Shown here piece by piece: positions 34,885 to 43,591 of a stretch of DNA of 64,000 bases (positions are counted from its first letter, which is position 1; each line of letters starts with the position of its first letter). A model generated the notes under the pieces. It ran no database searches, was not told the DNA's origin, and saw only the letters and a list, made by a program, of their open reading frames with translations. Origin of the DNA: Mucilaginibacter sp. PPCGB 2223 (GTDB taxonomy: Bacteria > Bacteroidota > Bacteroidia > Sphingobacteriales > Sphingobacteriaceae); assembly GCF_001705515.1 (NCBI RefSeq), contig NZ_MDJS01000001.1, positions 2,046,001 through 2,110,000 of the forward strand, in the 5' to 3' direction. The position numbers and the translations under genes were made by a program.

Positions 34885-36504
34885 ATGTTTAGACCAAAAC
34901 TGATCGATACTTTAAAAGACTACCGCAGGGAGCAGTTTTACAAGGATGCCGTTGCCGGGATCATCGTGGGGATTGTGGCACTGCCTTTGGCCATTGCTTT
35001 CGCCATCGCTTCCGGCGTATCCCCCGAAAAGGGGATCTTCACGGCGATCATAGCGGGTTTGATCATTTCTGCATTAGGTGGCAGCCGGGTGCAGATCGGC
35101 GGGCCAACGGGCGCCTTTATCGTGATCGTTTACGGTATCGTCCAGCAATTTGGCATCAACGGCCTGATCGTGGCCACTTTCATAGCCGGGATCATCCTGA
35201 TCATTATAGGCATCACCAAATTAGGCAGTGCCATCAAATATATTCCCTATCCGCTGATCATCGGTTTTACCACCGGGATCGCGCTGATCATCTTTTCTTC
35301 CGAGGTCAAAGACCTCCTGGGCCTGCACATGGGTGCCGTCCCTGCTGACTTTATCAGTAAATGGATCGCGTTCGGCGGGCATATCGCTTCTGCTAATTTT
35401 TATGCGATCGGTATTGGCTTGCTCACGCTTTGGCTGGTCCTGCTGTGGCCGAGGATCACCCACAAGGTGCCCGGCTCCCTGATCGCCATCATCCTGACCA
35501 CTTTTGCCGTCAGCTTTTTTCATTTGCCCGTCGAAACGATCGGCAGTCGTTTTGGAAGTATCCCTTCCTCGCTGCCGGGGCCGGTTATACCCGCCATCAG
35601 CTTTGGCACCTTGCAGCAACTGATACGGCCGGCGATCACCATCGCGCTGCTGGGCAGTATCGAATCCCTGTTATCCGCTGTGGTAGCCGATGGCATGACC
35701 GGGGGGAACCACCGCTCCAATACCGAACTCATTGCCCAGGGGATCGCCAATATGTGTTCGGCCATCTTTGGGGGCATTCCCGCGACCGGGGCCATCGCCC
35801 GGACCGCTACCAATATCAAAAGCGGGGGCAGGACGCCCGTTGCGGGCATCATCCACGCGCTGATCCTACTGGTCGTTATGCTTTTTGTGGGCAAATGGGC
35901 CGCCCTGATCCCGATGGCCACACTGGCCGGGATACTCGTGGTGGTGGCCTGGAATATGAGCGAGCTGGAAAACTTCCGGGCTGTGCTGCGAGGCTCCAAA
36001 AGCGATGCGGCCGTTTTACTGACCACTTTCGGGCTGACCGTTTTAGTGGACCTGACCGTCGCCATCGAGATCGGCATGATCCTGGCGGTTTTCCTGTTCC
36101 TGCGGAAAATGATGCAAGCGAGTTCGGTACAGCAAACAGATGAAGTGCTGGATACCGAACTTCCTAAAGGTGTGGAGGTGTTCGAGGTCAACGGCCCATT
36201 GTTCTTCGGCGCAGCTTATAAATTTAAAGAGGCGATGAAAGTCATCGAAAAGCCGCCGAAGGTGCTCATCATCCGGATGCGGAACGTGCCCGTGATCGAT
36301 GCGACGGGTATCCGGGTACTAAAAGAGGTCCACGCCGCCATGAACAGGCAGGGAACTAAATTGCTCCTTACCGAGATCGGCAGCGAGCAGGTAACCAATG
36401 AATTAAAAAAAGCGCGTTTATTGTTCCGGATCGGAAAAGGCAATATCAGGGATACGTTTGAGCAGGCGCTCCGGCGGGCGAATGACCTGACCCTACCCGG
36501 GTAA
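34885..36504 (+). CDS. SulP family anion transporter with STAS domain
   Basis: Inner-membrane carrier for sulfate, bicarbonate or a related anion. The membrane part (about residues 20-410) shows the SulP signatures VGIVALPLAIAFAIASG, IGGPTGAFIVIVYG, and later ANMCSAIFGGIPATGAIART. A C-terminal STAS domain (about 430-530; FEVNGPLFFGAAYKFKEAM, IRMRNVPVIDATGIRVL) is included. It has 539 residues from ATG 34885; a GTG at 34882 is an alternative. The operon with two methyltransferases and a divergent Crp/Fnr regulator does not tell the anion. Bicarbonate-type SulP proteins are often paired with carbonic anhydrase, which is absent here. Confidence 0.9.
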   Translation: MFRPKLIDTLKDYRREQFYKDAVAGIIVGIVALPLAIAFAIASGVSPEKGIFTAIIAGLIISALGGSRVQIGGPTGAFIVIVYGIVQQFGINGLIVATFIAGIILIIIGITKLGSAIKYIPYPLIIGFTTGIALIIFSSEVKDLLGLHMGAVPADFISKWIAFGGHIASANFYAIGIGLLTLWLVLLWPRITHKVPGSLIAIILTTFAVSFFHLPVETIGSRFGSIPSSLPGPVIPAISFGTLQQLIRPAITIALLGSIESLLSAVVADGMTGGNHRSNTELIAQGIANMCSAIFGGIPATGAIARTATNIKSGGRTPVAGIIHALILLVVMLFVGKWAALIPMATLAGILVVVAWNMSELENFRAVLRGSKSDAAVLLTTFGLTVLVDLTVAIEIGMILAVFLFLRKMMQASSVQQTDEVLDTELPKGVEVFEVNGPLFFGAAYKFKEAMKVIEKPPKVLIIRMRNVPVIDATGIRVLKEVHAAMNRQGTKLLLTEIGSEQVTNELKKARLLFRIGKGNIRDTFEQALRRANDLTLPG

Positions 36505-36753
36505 AAGTCATTGCGTGCTCATCTGCTTGGCTATAGCTTGTTTAAGGCATTGAAGGTCCGTGGCGATCGCTTTCTGGTTCCGGGCAGGTGAGCCCGGGCG
36601 GGTTCCGGCTACCGGCAGCGGTCGGGTAAATAAGGTTGATCTTCTTCATGTCAATCCCAATAAAAGGGATCGCTATTTTTGAACGACATATTTTTTTAGC
36701 AATAAGGTGAAAAACAGGGCATTATCTCATCATAAATAGCTAACTTGGTGATC

Positions 36754-37167
36754 ATGAAAAAGCTATTTTTGATGGCCTGCCTGTTGGTGCTCGCCCACAG
36801 CGGCTACAGCCAAACGAATGAAAAACTGCTCCGCAATTATTATCGCGCGTATGAGCAAAAGAACTGGAATCTACTGAAGTCTATTTTAAGCCCGGGCTTT
36901 CATTTCAGCAGCCCGGTTGATCAGCCACCTATTGATCTGGAAACCTACCACCGGCGGTGCTGGCCAAACTCGAAGAATACGAAACGGTTCGACCTGGAGA
37001 AAGTGATCATGGGTAACGATGATGCCTTTGTGACCTATAACGGTCACACCAATGACGGCCGGGTCTTCCGCAATACCGAATACTTTAAATTCAAGGACGG
37101 CAGGATCACCGAGAATGACTGCTATTTCGGGCCGGGCGTAAATTTCCCGAACAGCGGAAAAAAATAA
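36754..37167 (+). CDS. Secreted NTF2-like (SnoaL-type) small protein
   Basis: Exported 137-residue protein with an NTF2-like cone fold. The signal peptide MKKLFLMACLLVLAHSGYSQ precedes the core: YYRAYEQKNWNLLKSILSPG, FHFSSPVDQPPI, and VTYNGHTNDGRVFRNTEYF. Such proteins are often written off as ester-cyclase or ketosteroid-isomerase-like, but many have no known activity. I chose ATG 36754 over upstream TTG/GTG codons because it begins the signal sequence. It stands alone, 250 bp after SulP; I see no operon partner and nothing else in the preceding gap. It converges on the YjdM-like gene. Confidence 0.7.
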   Translation: MKKLFLMACLLVLAHSGYSQTNEKLLRNYYRAYEQKNWNLLKSILSPGFHFSSPVDQPPIDLETYHRRCWPNSKNTKRFDLEKVIMGNDDAFVTYNGHTNDGRVFRNTEYFKFKDGRITENDCYFGPGVNFPNSGKK

Positions 37168-37177
37168 GCTTACCGGA

Positions 37178-37516
37178 TCAGGCTTTTTTAACGAATGCTG
37201 ATTTGAGTGCCATCGCGCCAAATCCCTCGATCTTGCAATCGATATTGTGATCGCTGTCTACCAGACGGATGTTTTTGACCTTCGTGCCGGCTTTGATGGT
37301 TTGCGAGGTGCCTTTTACGGGGAGGTTCTTAATTGTGACGACCGTATCGCCATCCTGCAGCGTATTACCATTGCTGTCTTTTACCACAAAAGCCGTATCA
37401 ACCGCCGGCTCTTCCGCAGCGTTCCATTCGTGCCCGCATTCCGGACAAACCAGTAAGCTGGCCAGTTCATAAGTATAAGAGGATCGGCAGATCGGACAAG
37501 GTGCAAGTTCAGTCAT
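37178..37516 (-). CDS. YjdM/PhnA family zinc-ribbon protein
   Basis: Small cytoplasmic protein with an N-terminal zinc ribbon (C7-x2-C10 and C24-x2-C27 in [10 protein letters not shown]) and a C-terminal beta-barrel domain with [15 protein letters not shown] and [16 protein letters not shown]. These match the YjdM (formerly PhnA) family at full length (112 residues). Despite the old name, the family is not established as part of phosphonate breakdown, and its function is open. It is a single gene between the NTF2-like and VOC genes. Confidence 0.9.
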   Translation of the reverse strand: MTELAPCPICRSSYTYELASLLVCPECGHEWNAAEEPAVDTAFVVKDSNGNTLQDGDTVVTIKNLPVKGTSQTIKAGTKVKNIRLVDSDHNIDCKIEGFGAMALKSAFVKKA

Positions 37517-37610
37517 GACTATTCAATTGGTTGAATTGCAAAGGTAACAAATGTTACGGACTGCCGGGATGCGTCTTTTCTGTTTAAATGTCCTTTTGGC
37601 AATACAAGGA

Positions 37611-38060
37611 CTATTTATTACTCAACTCCTCCGCCAGACCTATAAGAAGCCCCTCAACTCCGCGAATATAGCACAACCGATATAAGTTTTCATATTGTAC
37701 AATCTCGCCAACAAGCTGAGCTCCATGCTTTTTCAGTCTTGATACCAATTCTTCAATATTCTCTACGGTAAACATCAGGCGTAAATAACCGAGAGCGTTT
37801 ATAGGAGCCGCCCGGTGGTCTGAGAGGACAGGTGGGGTAATAAATCGTGAAATCTCCAGACGACTTTTGCCATCGGGTGTAACCATCATAGCAATTTCAA
37901 CAGATTGCGAACCTAATCCGGTTACACGGCCGGCCCATTCGCCTTCTATCATTGCACGTCCTTCAAGCCCCATGCCCAATTCTGAAAAAAAAGAGATGGC
38001 GCTATCGAGGGATTCCACAACGATACCCATATTATGCATAATCAATTTGCCTTTTTCCAT
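37611..38060 (-). CDS. VOC (glyoxalase-like) family protein
   Basis: Vicinal-oxygen-chelate fold protein with two beta-alpha-beta-beta-beta modules: LIMHNMGIVVESLDSAISFF in the first, ALGYLRLMFTVENIEELVSR in the second, and NLYRLCYIRGVEGLLIGLAE near the end. The metal ligands expected for glyoxalase I (H/E sets) are only partly evident (H9 and E133-like positions), so a detoxifying or antibiotic-binding role is possible but unproven. It has 149 residues. The gene is divergent from the TetR regulator; TetR operator site A lies in the shared gap, so it could be controlled with the efflux system. Confidence 0.75.
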   Translation of the reverse strand: MEKGKLIMHNMGIVVESLDSAISFFSELGMGLEGRAMIEGEWAGRVTGLGSQSVEIAMMVTPDGKSRLEISRFITPPVLSDHRAAPINALGYLRLMFTVENIEELVSRLKKHGAQLVGEIVQYENLYRLCYIRGVEGLLIGLAEELSNK

Positions 38061-38175
38061 GATTTGGTCGTTATAAATTTCAGGTAGATAAAATTACCTT
38101 AAATATTCACGGCTTTCTGTAAGCCATCAATTTTTAAATGACAAACGCATGAATAAACTTTTAAATAAACACCTG

Positions 38176-38206
38176 TATATTTGCCTAACACTGTTAGATA
38201 ATCTAA
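38176..38206 (+). promoter_or_regulatory. TetR gene promoter and operator site A
   Basis: TATATTTG (38176-38183) fits the Bacteroidota -7 box for the TetR gene. Immediately behind it, at the expected transcription start, lies the palindrome CTAACA-C-TGTTAG (38185-38197), followed by ATAATCTAA, which is also found at site B (38924-38932). Bound repressor would block the start site, so autorepression is expected. Confidence 0.6.
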
Positions 38207-38219
38207 AGCAGTGAAACAA

Positions 38220-38837
38220 ATGGCCAGTGCTGATAGAAAGCTACGCTTAAAAGAAGAGACCAGGAGAAACATCCTGGACGCAGCTATGCGTATAGGGAGG
38301 GAAGAAGGATGGCAGGCATTGAGTATGCGCAAGATTGCGGATATCATAGAATATACTCCGCCGGTTATTTACGAATACTTTGCCAACAAAGAAGCTTTGA
38401 TGCTGGAGCTGACCAAGGTTGGTTACCGTATTCTGGCTAAAGACATGAAGGCCGCAAAAGAAAAACACCGCTTGCCCGAAAAGCAACTGGAGGATATGTG
38501 GCTAACCTATTGGAACTTTGCTTTCGCCGAAAAAGAGCTGTACCAGCTGATGTTTGGCATTGAGGTAAACTGTTGCGTTTGGGACAACTCGGTACCCGAA
38601 GCCGAAATACCGGCCAACATGATCTGGGAGGTGATCGGTGAACTGACAGGAATGGAGAACCCGCCCGAGGAGTTGATCTGTAAAAGGTATTACACATTCT
38701 GGTCGGTAGTGCACGGACTGATATCAATTAACCTGGTGCGCCAGGGTGTGCCCGACGGGATGAACGAAGAGGTATTGAAAGATGCCCTTGGCGGTATTAT
38801 CCGCTCTATCAAGCCTGAAGCGAACTTGCTTCGTTAA
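38220..38837 (+). CDS. TetR/AcrR family transcriptional regulator
   Basis: Repressor with the N-terminal TetR helix-turn-helix (about residues 10-55; RRNILDAAMRIGREEGWQAL, MRKIADIIEYTPPVIYEYFA) and an alpha-helical ligand domain. The C-terminal part fits the TetR_C WHG type (RYYTFWSVVHGLISINLVRQ). I chose ATG 38220; a GTG three codons earlier is possible. It has 205 residues. It precedes the RND efflux operon by about 300 bp on the same strand. Three copies of one palindrome flank it and the efflux genes, so it should repress itself and the pump, with a pump substrate as likely inducer. Confidence 0.9.
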   Translation: MASADRKLRLKEETRRNILDAAMRIGREEGWQALSMRKIADIIEYTPPVIYEYFANKEALMLELTKVGYRILAKDMKAAKEKHRLPEKQLEDMWLTYWNFAFAEKELYQLMFGIEVNCCVWDNSVPEAEIPANMIWEVIGELTGMENPPEELICKRYYTFWSVVHGLISINLVRQGVPDGMNEEVLKDALGGIIRSIKPEANLLR

Positions 38838-38905
38838 GGTCTCTAATTAAAATTATTATTCACACTTAATCCATCTGCCTATGAAAACTAAACATTTCTA
38901 TAACA

Positions 38906-38928
38906 ATTATTTAACACTGTTAAATAAT
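38906..38928. promoter_or_regulatory. TetR operator site B
   Basis: A perfect 23-bp palindrome centred on C38917; its core TTTAACA-C-TGTTAAA shares AACACTGTT with site A. It lies between the TetR gene and the efflux operon, about 215 bp upstream of the membrane-fusion-protein start. Confidence 0.65.
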
Positions 38929-39020
38929 CTAACTAAGTAATATTATTACAAACCTGCCCGCTAAGCAGGCAATCATTTTAACATTTAGTAACATGACCAT
39001 TAACGACTGCGATCCATATC

Positions 39021-39045
39021 ATTTTATTAACGGTGTTAATAAAAT
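39021..39045. promoter_or_regulatory. TetR operator site C
   Basis: Perfect 11-bp arms ATTTTATTAAC / GTTAATAAAAT around GGT. The core AACGGTGTT is the reverse complement of the site A/B core with one change. It lies 98 bp upstream of the efflux operon's first ATG, in the likely leader or promoter region. Confidence 0.6.
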
Positions 39046-39142
39046 TAACATCAATAAACACTCAGACACTACTGATACCATATATATCGGCGGCGCATAC
39101 GCTGCCTTAGGTTCCATTAATAATCAATCAAAAACAACCATC

Positions 39143-40273
39143 ATGAAAATTATCCTTTCAGCTATTATAGCCATAGCACTATTCAGTTGCGCGCCTAAGC
39201 CGCAAACAGCACAGGCCCCACCTGCGCCCTCGTTACCTGTAGCGGTCATTCGACCTGGTACCGATACCACTTACCAGGAGTATCCAGCATCTATAGAAGG
39301 TGTTGTAAACGTGGAGGTGCGCCCGCAGGTAAGCGGCTCGTTAGACAAAGTATTTGTAGATGAAGGCGCTTTTGTAAGAGCAGGCCAGCCCTTATTTAAA
39401 ATTAACGAACAGCCTTTTCGCGCGGCTTTAAACAATGCCCTGGCAAGCCAGCACGCCGCCGAAGGGGCCTTAGCTAATGCCCAGTTGGAGATCGATAAAT
39501 TAACTCCGCTGGTACAGAACAAGGTAATATCTGATTACCAGCTAAAAGCGGCAAAAGCAGCTTATGATATCGCAAAAGCCAATATCGAACAAGCTAAAGC
39601 CAACGTAGCGACCGCAAAAATTAACTTAAGCTATACGCTCATCAGCGCACCGGTAAGCGGTTATATAGGTCGCTTGTTAAAGAAACAAGGCAGCCTGGTT
39701 AGCCCGACCGATGTGCAGGAACTCACTCAGCTATCTGACGTGCACGATGTACACGTTTACTTTTCGTTAAGCGAAAAGGATTTTGTGGATTTTAAAGAAC
39801 AATATCCGGGCGCCACACTGGGCGATAAACTGCAACACTTGCCACCGGTAAACCTGTTATTGTCTGACAACACCACTTATGCTAAGAGTGGTAAGATAGA
39901 TATGATCGACGGCCAGTTTGATAAAACCACCGCCGCGATCACGATACGCGCCAGTTTTGCAAACCCCGATGGTTTGCTGCGTGCCGGTAATACAGGCAAG
40001 GTACGCCTGGGCCTGCAGCATAAAGATGCATTGATCGTGCCCGAATCGGCCACTATCGAAATGCAGGATAAGGTATTTGTATTTGCCCTGGCCGATAGCA
40101 ACAAGGTTAAAAAGGTGCCCATCGGTATTGCTGGCAAAAGCGGCACAAATTATCTGGTTAACCGCGGCCTGAAAGCCGGCGATCAGATTGTGTTAAGCGG
40201 CATCGACCATTTACAGGAAGGTACCGTTATTCAGCCCCAAAAAACTGCCGAAAAGGTAGCAGCATTGCAATAA
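39143..40273 (+). CDS. RND efflux membrane fusion protein (AcrA type)
   Basis: Periplasmic adaptor linking the RND pump to the outer-membrane channel. It is a lipoprotein: MKIILSAIIAIALFSCAPK with the lipobox Cys. Domains in order are barrel-sandwich/lipoyl (VNVEVRPQVSGSLDKVFVDE, then SYTLISAPVSGYIGRLLKKQ), a helical hairpin rich in Ala, Lys and Gln (about residues 95-160), a beta-barrel (VHVYFSLSEKDFVDF) and a membrane-proximal domain. It has 376 residues. I chose ATG 39143 because the open frame from 38993 adds 50 residues with no homology that run through operator C. It is the first gene of the operon; the next begins 95 bp on, with an intergenic repeat between. Confidence 0.93.
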   Translation: MKIILSAIIAIALFSCAPKPQTAQAPPAPSLPVAVIRPGTDTTYQEYPASIEGVVNVEVRPQVSGSLDKVFVDEGAFVRAGQPLFKINEQPFRAALNNALASQHAAEGALANAQLEIDKLTPLVQNKVISDYQLKAAKAAYDIAKANIEQAKANVATAKINLSYTLISAPVSGYIGRLLKKQGSLVSPTDVQELTQLSDVHDVHVYFSLSEKDFVDFKEQYPGATLGDKLQHLPPVNLLLSDNTTYAKSGKIDMIDGQFDKTTAAITIRASFANPDGLLRAGNTGKVRLGLQHKDALIVPESATIEMQDKVFVFALADSNKVKKVPIGIAGKSGTNYLVNRGLKAGDQIVLSGIDHLQEGTVIQPQKTAEKVAALQ

Positions 40274-40279
40274 TCAGAG

Positions 40280-40353
40280 TAAAGAATTAAGAATCAGGAA
40301 TCAAGACTTTAAAAAAACAGAAAAAGACAGTTTGTCTTGAGTCTTGCTTCTAA
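40280..40353. repeat. Intergenic inverted repeat within the efflux operon
   Basis: AATCAAGACT (40299-40308) and AGTCTTGCTT (40340-40349) form an imperfect inverted repeat in the only non-coding gap of the operon. The surrounding AAGAATTAAGAATCAGG / TCTTGAGTCTTG style is known to me as a dispersed intergenic repeat in this family of bacteria. It may act as an RNA stem setting adaptor-to-pump expression. Confidence 0.45.
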
Positions 40354-40368
40354 CTAATCAAAAAAGCC

Positions 40369-43300
40369 ATGTTCAAGAAATTTATAGAAAGGCCGGTACT
40401 ATCCACCGTTATCTCCATTTTACTGGTGATACTGGGTATACTCGGCTTAACCAAATTGCCGCTGCAGCAATTCCCCGATATCGCCCCGCCCGCAGTACTG
40501 GTATCCGCGGTATATCCGGGCGCCAATGCCGAGACCGTATTACGGTCGGTAGCGCCATCGCTCGAAGAATCCATCAACGGTGTGGAAAATATGAGCTATA
40601 TGAGCTCGACCGCCAGTAATGACGGCACCCTGGCCATCACCGTTTACTTTAAACAAGGTACCAACCCCGACCAGGCCGCGGTAAACGTGCAGAACCGTGT
40701 GGCCCAGGCCACCAGCCAACTGCCTGCGGAAGTGGTTCAACAGGGTATCACCACTACCAAACAACAAAACAGCCTCATTGGTGCCGTAGGTATGTATACC
40801 GAGGATAGTACCAAATACGACCAGGCATTTGTGGCTAACTACGCGCAGATCAATATCATCCCCGAGTTAAAACGGATACCGGGCGTAGGTTCGGCCAGTA
40901 TATTCGGAGGTGTTAAAGATTACTCGATGCGGGTATGGCTCAACCCTGCGCAGATGGCAGCTTACAAGATCACTCCTGCCGAAGTAATGAACGCCATACA
41001 GGATAAGAACCTGGAGGCCGCTCCCGGTAAATTGGGCGAACGCAGTAAAGAGGTTTTTGAGTATGTGATCAAATACAAAGGTAAACTTACCAAGCCGGAA
41101 GAGTACGAGAATATTGCCATCCGTGCCAATGCCGATGGCTCGGTGCTACGCCTCAAGGATGTAGCCAGGGTTGAACTGGGATCGTACTCGTACACCAGCA
41201 TGACCCACCTGAATGGGCACGATGGTATCGCAATAGGCGTAATACAATTGGCCGGGTCGAACGCTAACGATATACAGATAGCCGTAGATAAGCTGATGGA
41301 AAAAGCATCGAAAGATTTCCCTGCCGGCATCAAATACAATAACTTCTATCGTACTAAAACTGCACTCGACGAATCGATCAGCCAAGTGGAGCACACACTG
41401 GTGGAAGCCTTTATACTGGTGTTCCTGGTGGTGCTGATTTTTTTACAGGATTTCCGCTCTACCCTGATACCGGCTATCGCTGTACCAGTGGCCATATTGG
41501 GTACTTTCTTTTTCATGAGCCTGTTTGGTTTCTCTATCAACCTGCTTACACTCTTTGCTTTGGTACTGGCCATTGGTATCGTGGTCGACGACGCGATTGT
41601 AGTAGTAGAGGCCGTACATGCCAAAATGGAGCATGAACACCTGGCGCCAAAAGCAGCCACAACCAAGGCCATGCACGAAATTACCGGCGCCATCGTGTCT
41701 ATTACATTAATTATGGCCGCGGTATTTTTACCGGTAGGCTTTATGACTGGCTCAACCGGGATATTTTACCGCCAGTTTGCGTTTACCATGGCTATCGCTA
41801 TCGTGATATCGGCAGTGAATGCGTTAACACTTAGCCCGGCATTAGCAGCCTTATTTTTAAAGAGCGGCCATATCAAAGCTGATGGCGAAGTAGTTAACAG
41901 GAGCTTTAAACAGAAGTTTTACGATGGCTTTAACCACAGCTTTAACGCGATGAGTGAGCGGTACCTGGGCGCCGTTAAATTCCTCATCAAACGGAAAGCC
42001 ATTGCTTTGGGCGGACTGGCTGTGATCATTGCGGCAACTGTTTACCTGGTAAGTACCACTAAATCGGGCTTTATCCCTACCGAAGACCAGGGTTTCATCG
42101 CTGTATCGGTATCAACGCCATCGGGCACGTCGTTACACAACACTACAGCTATATTGAAACAGGCCGAAGATGCCGCCCGCAGCTTGCCTGCCGCAAGGTT
42201 TGTTACCGCGATATCGGGCTTTAACCTGTTGACCAGCTCTACCAGCCCGTCGGCAGCAGTATTTTTTGTATTGTTGAAACCAAACGAAGATCGTGGTGCT
42301 GTAAAAAACATTGATGAGATACAGAACGTGTTGCGTGGCAAATTGGGTGCAATAACCGGCGGCAGCTTCTTTGTGTTCAGTTTCCCTACGGTACCGGGGT
42401 TCAGCAACGTGGAGGCGCTCGACGTGGTATTGCAGGATAAAACCGGCGGCAAGCTGGATAGGTTTAGCGGCGTGGCCAATAACTTTATCGGCAAGCTGAT
42501 GGCTAAACCGGCTATTGCGTATGCATTCACCTCTTTCAAGGCCGATTATCCACAGCTGCAACTGGAGGTAAATGATGATAAGGCAAACCAGTTGGGTGTG
42601 AGTGTGAAGGATATCTTACAAACCATGCAGGCCTACTTCGGCAGCGCACAGGCATCGGATTTTAACCGCTTTGGTAAATATTACCGCGTTGTGGTGCAGG
42701 CCGATATCGCCGACCGTACCGACCCTTCTGCTATCGACCGTGTATTTGTAAAAAACAAAGCCGGCGAAATGGTACCGATCAGCACGCTGGTGAAACTGAC
42801 CCGTGTTTATGGTTCGGAAACGGCATCGAGGTATAACCTGTTCAATTCTATCGAAGTGAACGCAATACCGAAACCGGGCTACAGCTCAGGCGACGCGATC
42901 AAAGCCATTCAGCAAACCGCCCAGGAAGAATTACCATCGGGGTTTGCCTATGAGTTTTCTGGCCAAACCCGCGAGGAGATCTCATCGGGCGGGCAATCGG
43001 CCATCATATTCGTGCTTTGTTTGGTGTTCGTTTACTTCCTGTTAGCCGCGCAGTACGAAAGCTATATCCTGCCGCTGGCCGTTATCCTGTCAATCCCAAC
43101 AGGTATCGTTGGTACATTTATCGTATTGGGTTTAACCGGTATCGAAAATAACATCTATGTACAGGTAGCACTCATCATGCTCATCGGTCTGCTGGCTAAA
43201 AACGCCATCCTGATCGTCGAATTTGCCGTACAGCGCCGCAGGGCCGGGCAACCGTTGGTTGCCGCCGCCATGGAGGCCGCCAAATTGAGGCTGCGCCCGA

Positions 43301-43575
43301 TCATCATGACCTCGCTGGCATTCGTATTCGGCTTGTTCCCGATGAGCATCGCTACCGGTCCGTCGGCACAGGGCAACCACTCGATCAGTATTGGCGCTGC
43401 CGGAGGGATGGTTTCGGGAGTAATACTTGGTCTGTTTATTATCCCTGTACTGTTCGTGATCTTCCAGGCGTTGCAGGAAAAAGTAACCGGTGTACCGATG
43501 GCGGTTTTAATGGAAAATAACGGGCACCAGAACGGCCACGCGGTTAAAGAGTTACAGCAGGAATTTACCGCTTAA
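40369..43575 (+). CDS. RND efflux permease (AcrB/HAE1 type)
   Basis: Inner-membrane proton-driven multidrug exporter. It begins MFKKFIERPVLSTVISILLV as family members do, with 12 membrane helices in the usual two groups of six and two large periplasmic loops. The proton-relay aspartate pair is present in GIVVDDAIVVVEAVHAKMEH. Other landmarks are FPDIAPPAVLVSAVYPGANA, the pore loop GVGSASIFGGVKDYSMRVWL, and late GLLAKNAILIVEFAVQRR. The length of 1068 residues is normal. It works with the adaptor upstream and the outer-membrane factor 16 bp downstream. The drug range cannot be predicted from sequence. Confidence 0.95.
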   Translation: MFKKFIERPVLSTVISILLVILGILGLTKLPLQQFPDIAPPAVLVSAVYPGANAETVLRSVAPSLEESINGVENMSYMSSTASNDGTLAITVYFKQGTNPDQAAVNVQNRVAQATSQLPAEVVQQGITTTKQQNSLIGAVGMYTEDSTKYDQAFVANYAQINIIPELKRIPGVGSASIFGGVKDYSMRVWLNPAQMAAYKITPAEVMNAIQDKNLEAAPGKLGERSKEVFEYVIKYKGKLTKPEEYENIAIRANADGSVLRLKDVARVELGSYSYTSMTHLNGHDGIAIGVIQLAGSNANDIQIAVDKLMEKASKDFPAGIKYNNFYRTKTALDESISQVEHTLVEAFILVFLVVLIFLQDFRSTLIPAIAVPVAILGTFFFMSLFGFSINLLTLFALVLAIGIVVDDAIVVVEAVHAKMEHEHLAPKAATTKAMHEITGAIVSITLIMAAVFLPVGFMTGSTGIFYRQFAFTMAIAIVISAVNALTLSPALAALFLKSGHIKADGEVVNRSFKQKFYDGFNHSFNAMSERYLGAVKFLIKRKAIALGGLAVIIAATVYLVSTTKSGFIPTEDQGFIAVSVSTPSGTSLHNTTAILKQAEDAARSLPAARFVTAISGFNLLTSSTSPSAAVFFVLLKPNEDRGAVKNIDEIQNVLRGKLGAITGGSFFVFSFPTVPGFSNVEALDVVLQDKTGGKLDRFSGVANNFIGKLMAKPAIAYAFTSFKADYPQLQLEVNDDKANQLGVSVKDILQTMQAYFGSAQASDFNRFGKYYRVVVQADIADRTDPSAIDRVFVKNKAGEMVPISTLVKLTRVYGSETASRYNLFNSIEVNAIPKPGYSSGDAIKAIQQTAQEELPSGFAYEFSGQTREEISSGGQSAIIFVLCLVFVYFLLAAQYESYILPLAVILSIPTGIVGTFIVLGLTGIENNIYVQVALIMLIGLLAKNAILIVEFAVQRRRAGQPLVAAAMEAAKLRLRPIIMTSLAFVFGLFPMSIATGPSAQGNHSISIGAAGGMVSGVILGLFIIPVLFVIFQALQEKVTGVPMAVLMENNGHQNGHAVKELQQEFTA

Positions 43576-43591
43576 TTAAAAAGATAAAAAA

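Noticed and set aside
35430-36191. Long open frames on both strands inside the SulP gene
   Set aside because: They overlap a clear SulP transporter with STAS domain; low-complexity Arg/His/Gly-rich or Ser/Thr/Ile-rich translations are typical shadows of G+C-rich coding DNA.
38993-39142. 50-residue extension of the membrane fusion protein
   Set aside because: It runs through TetR operator C, and the lipoprotein signal begins at the internal ATG 39143.
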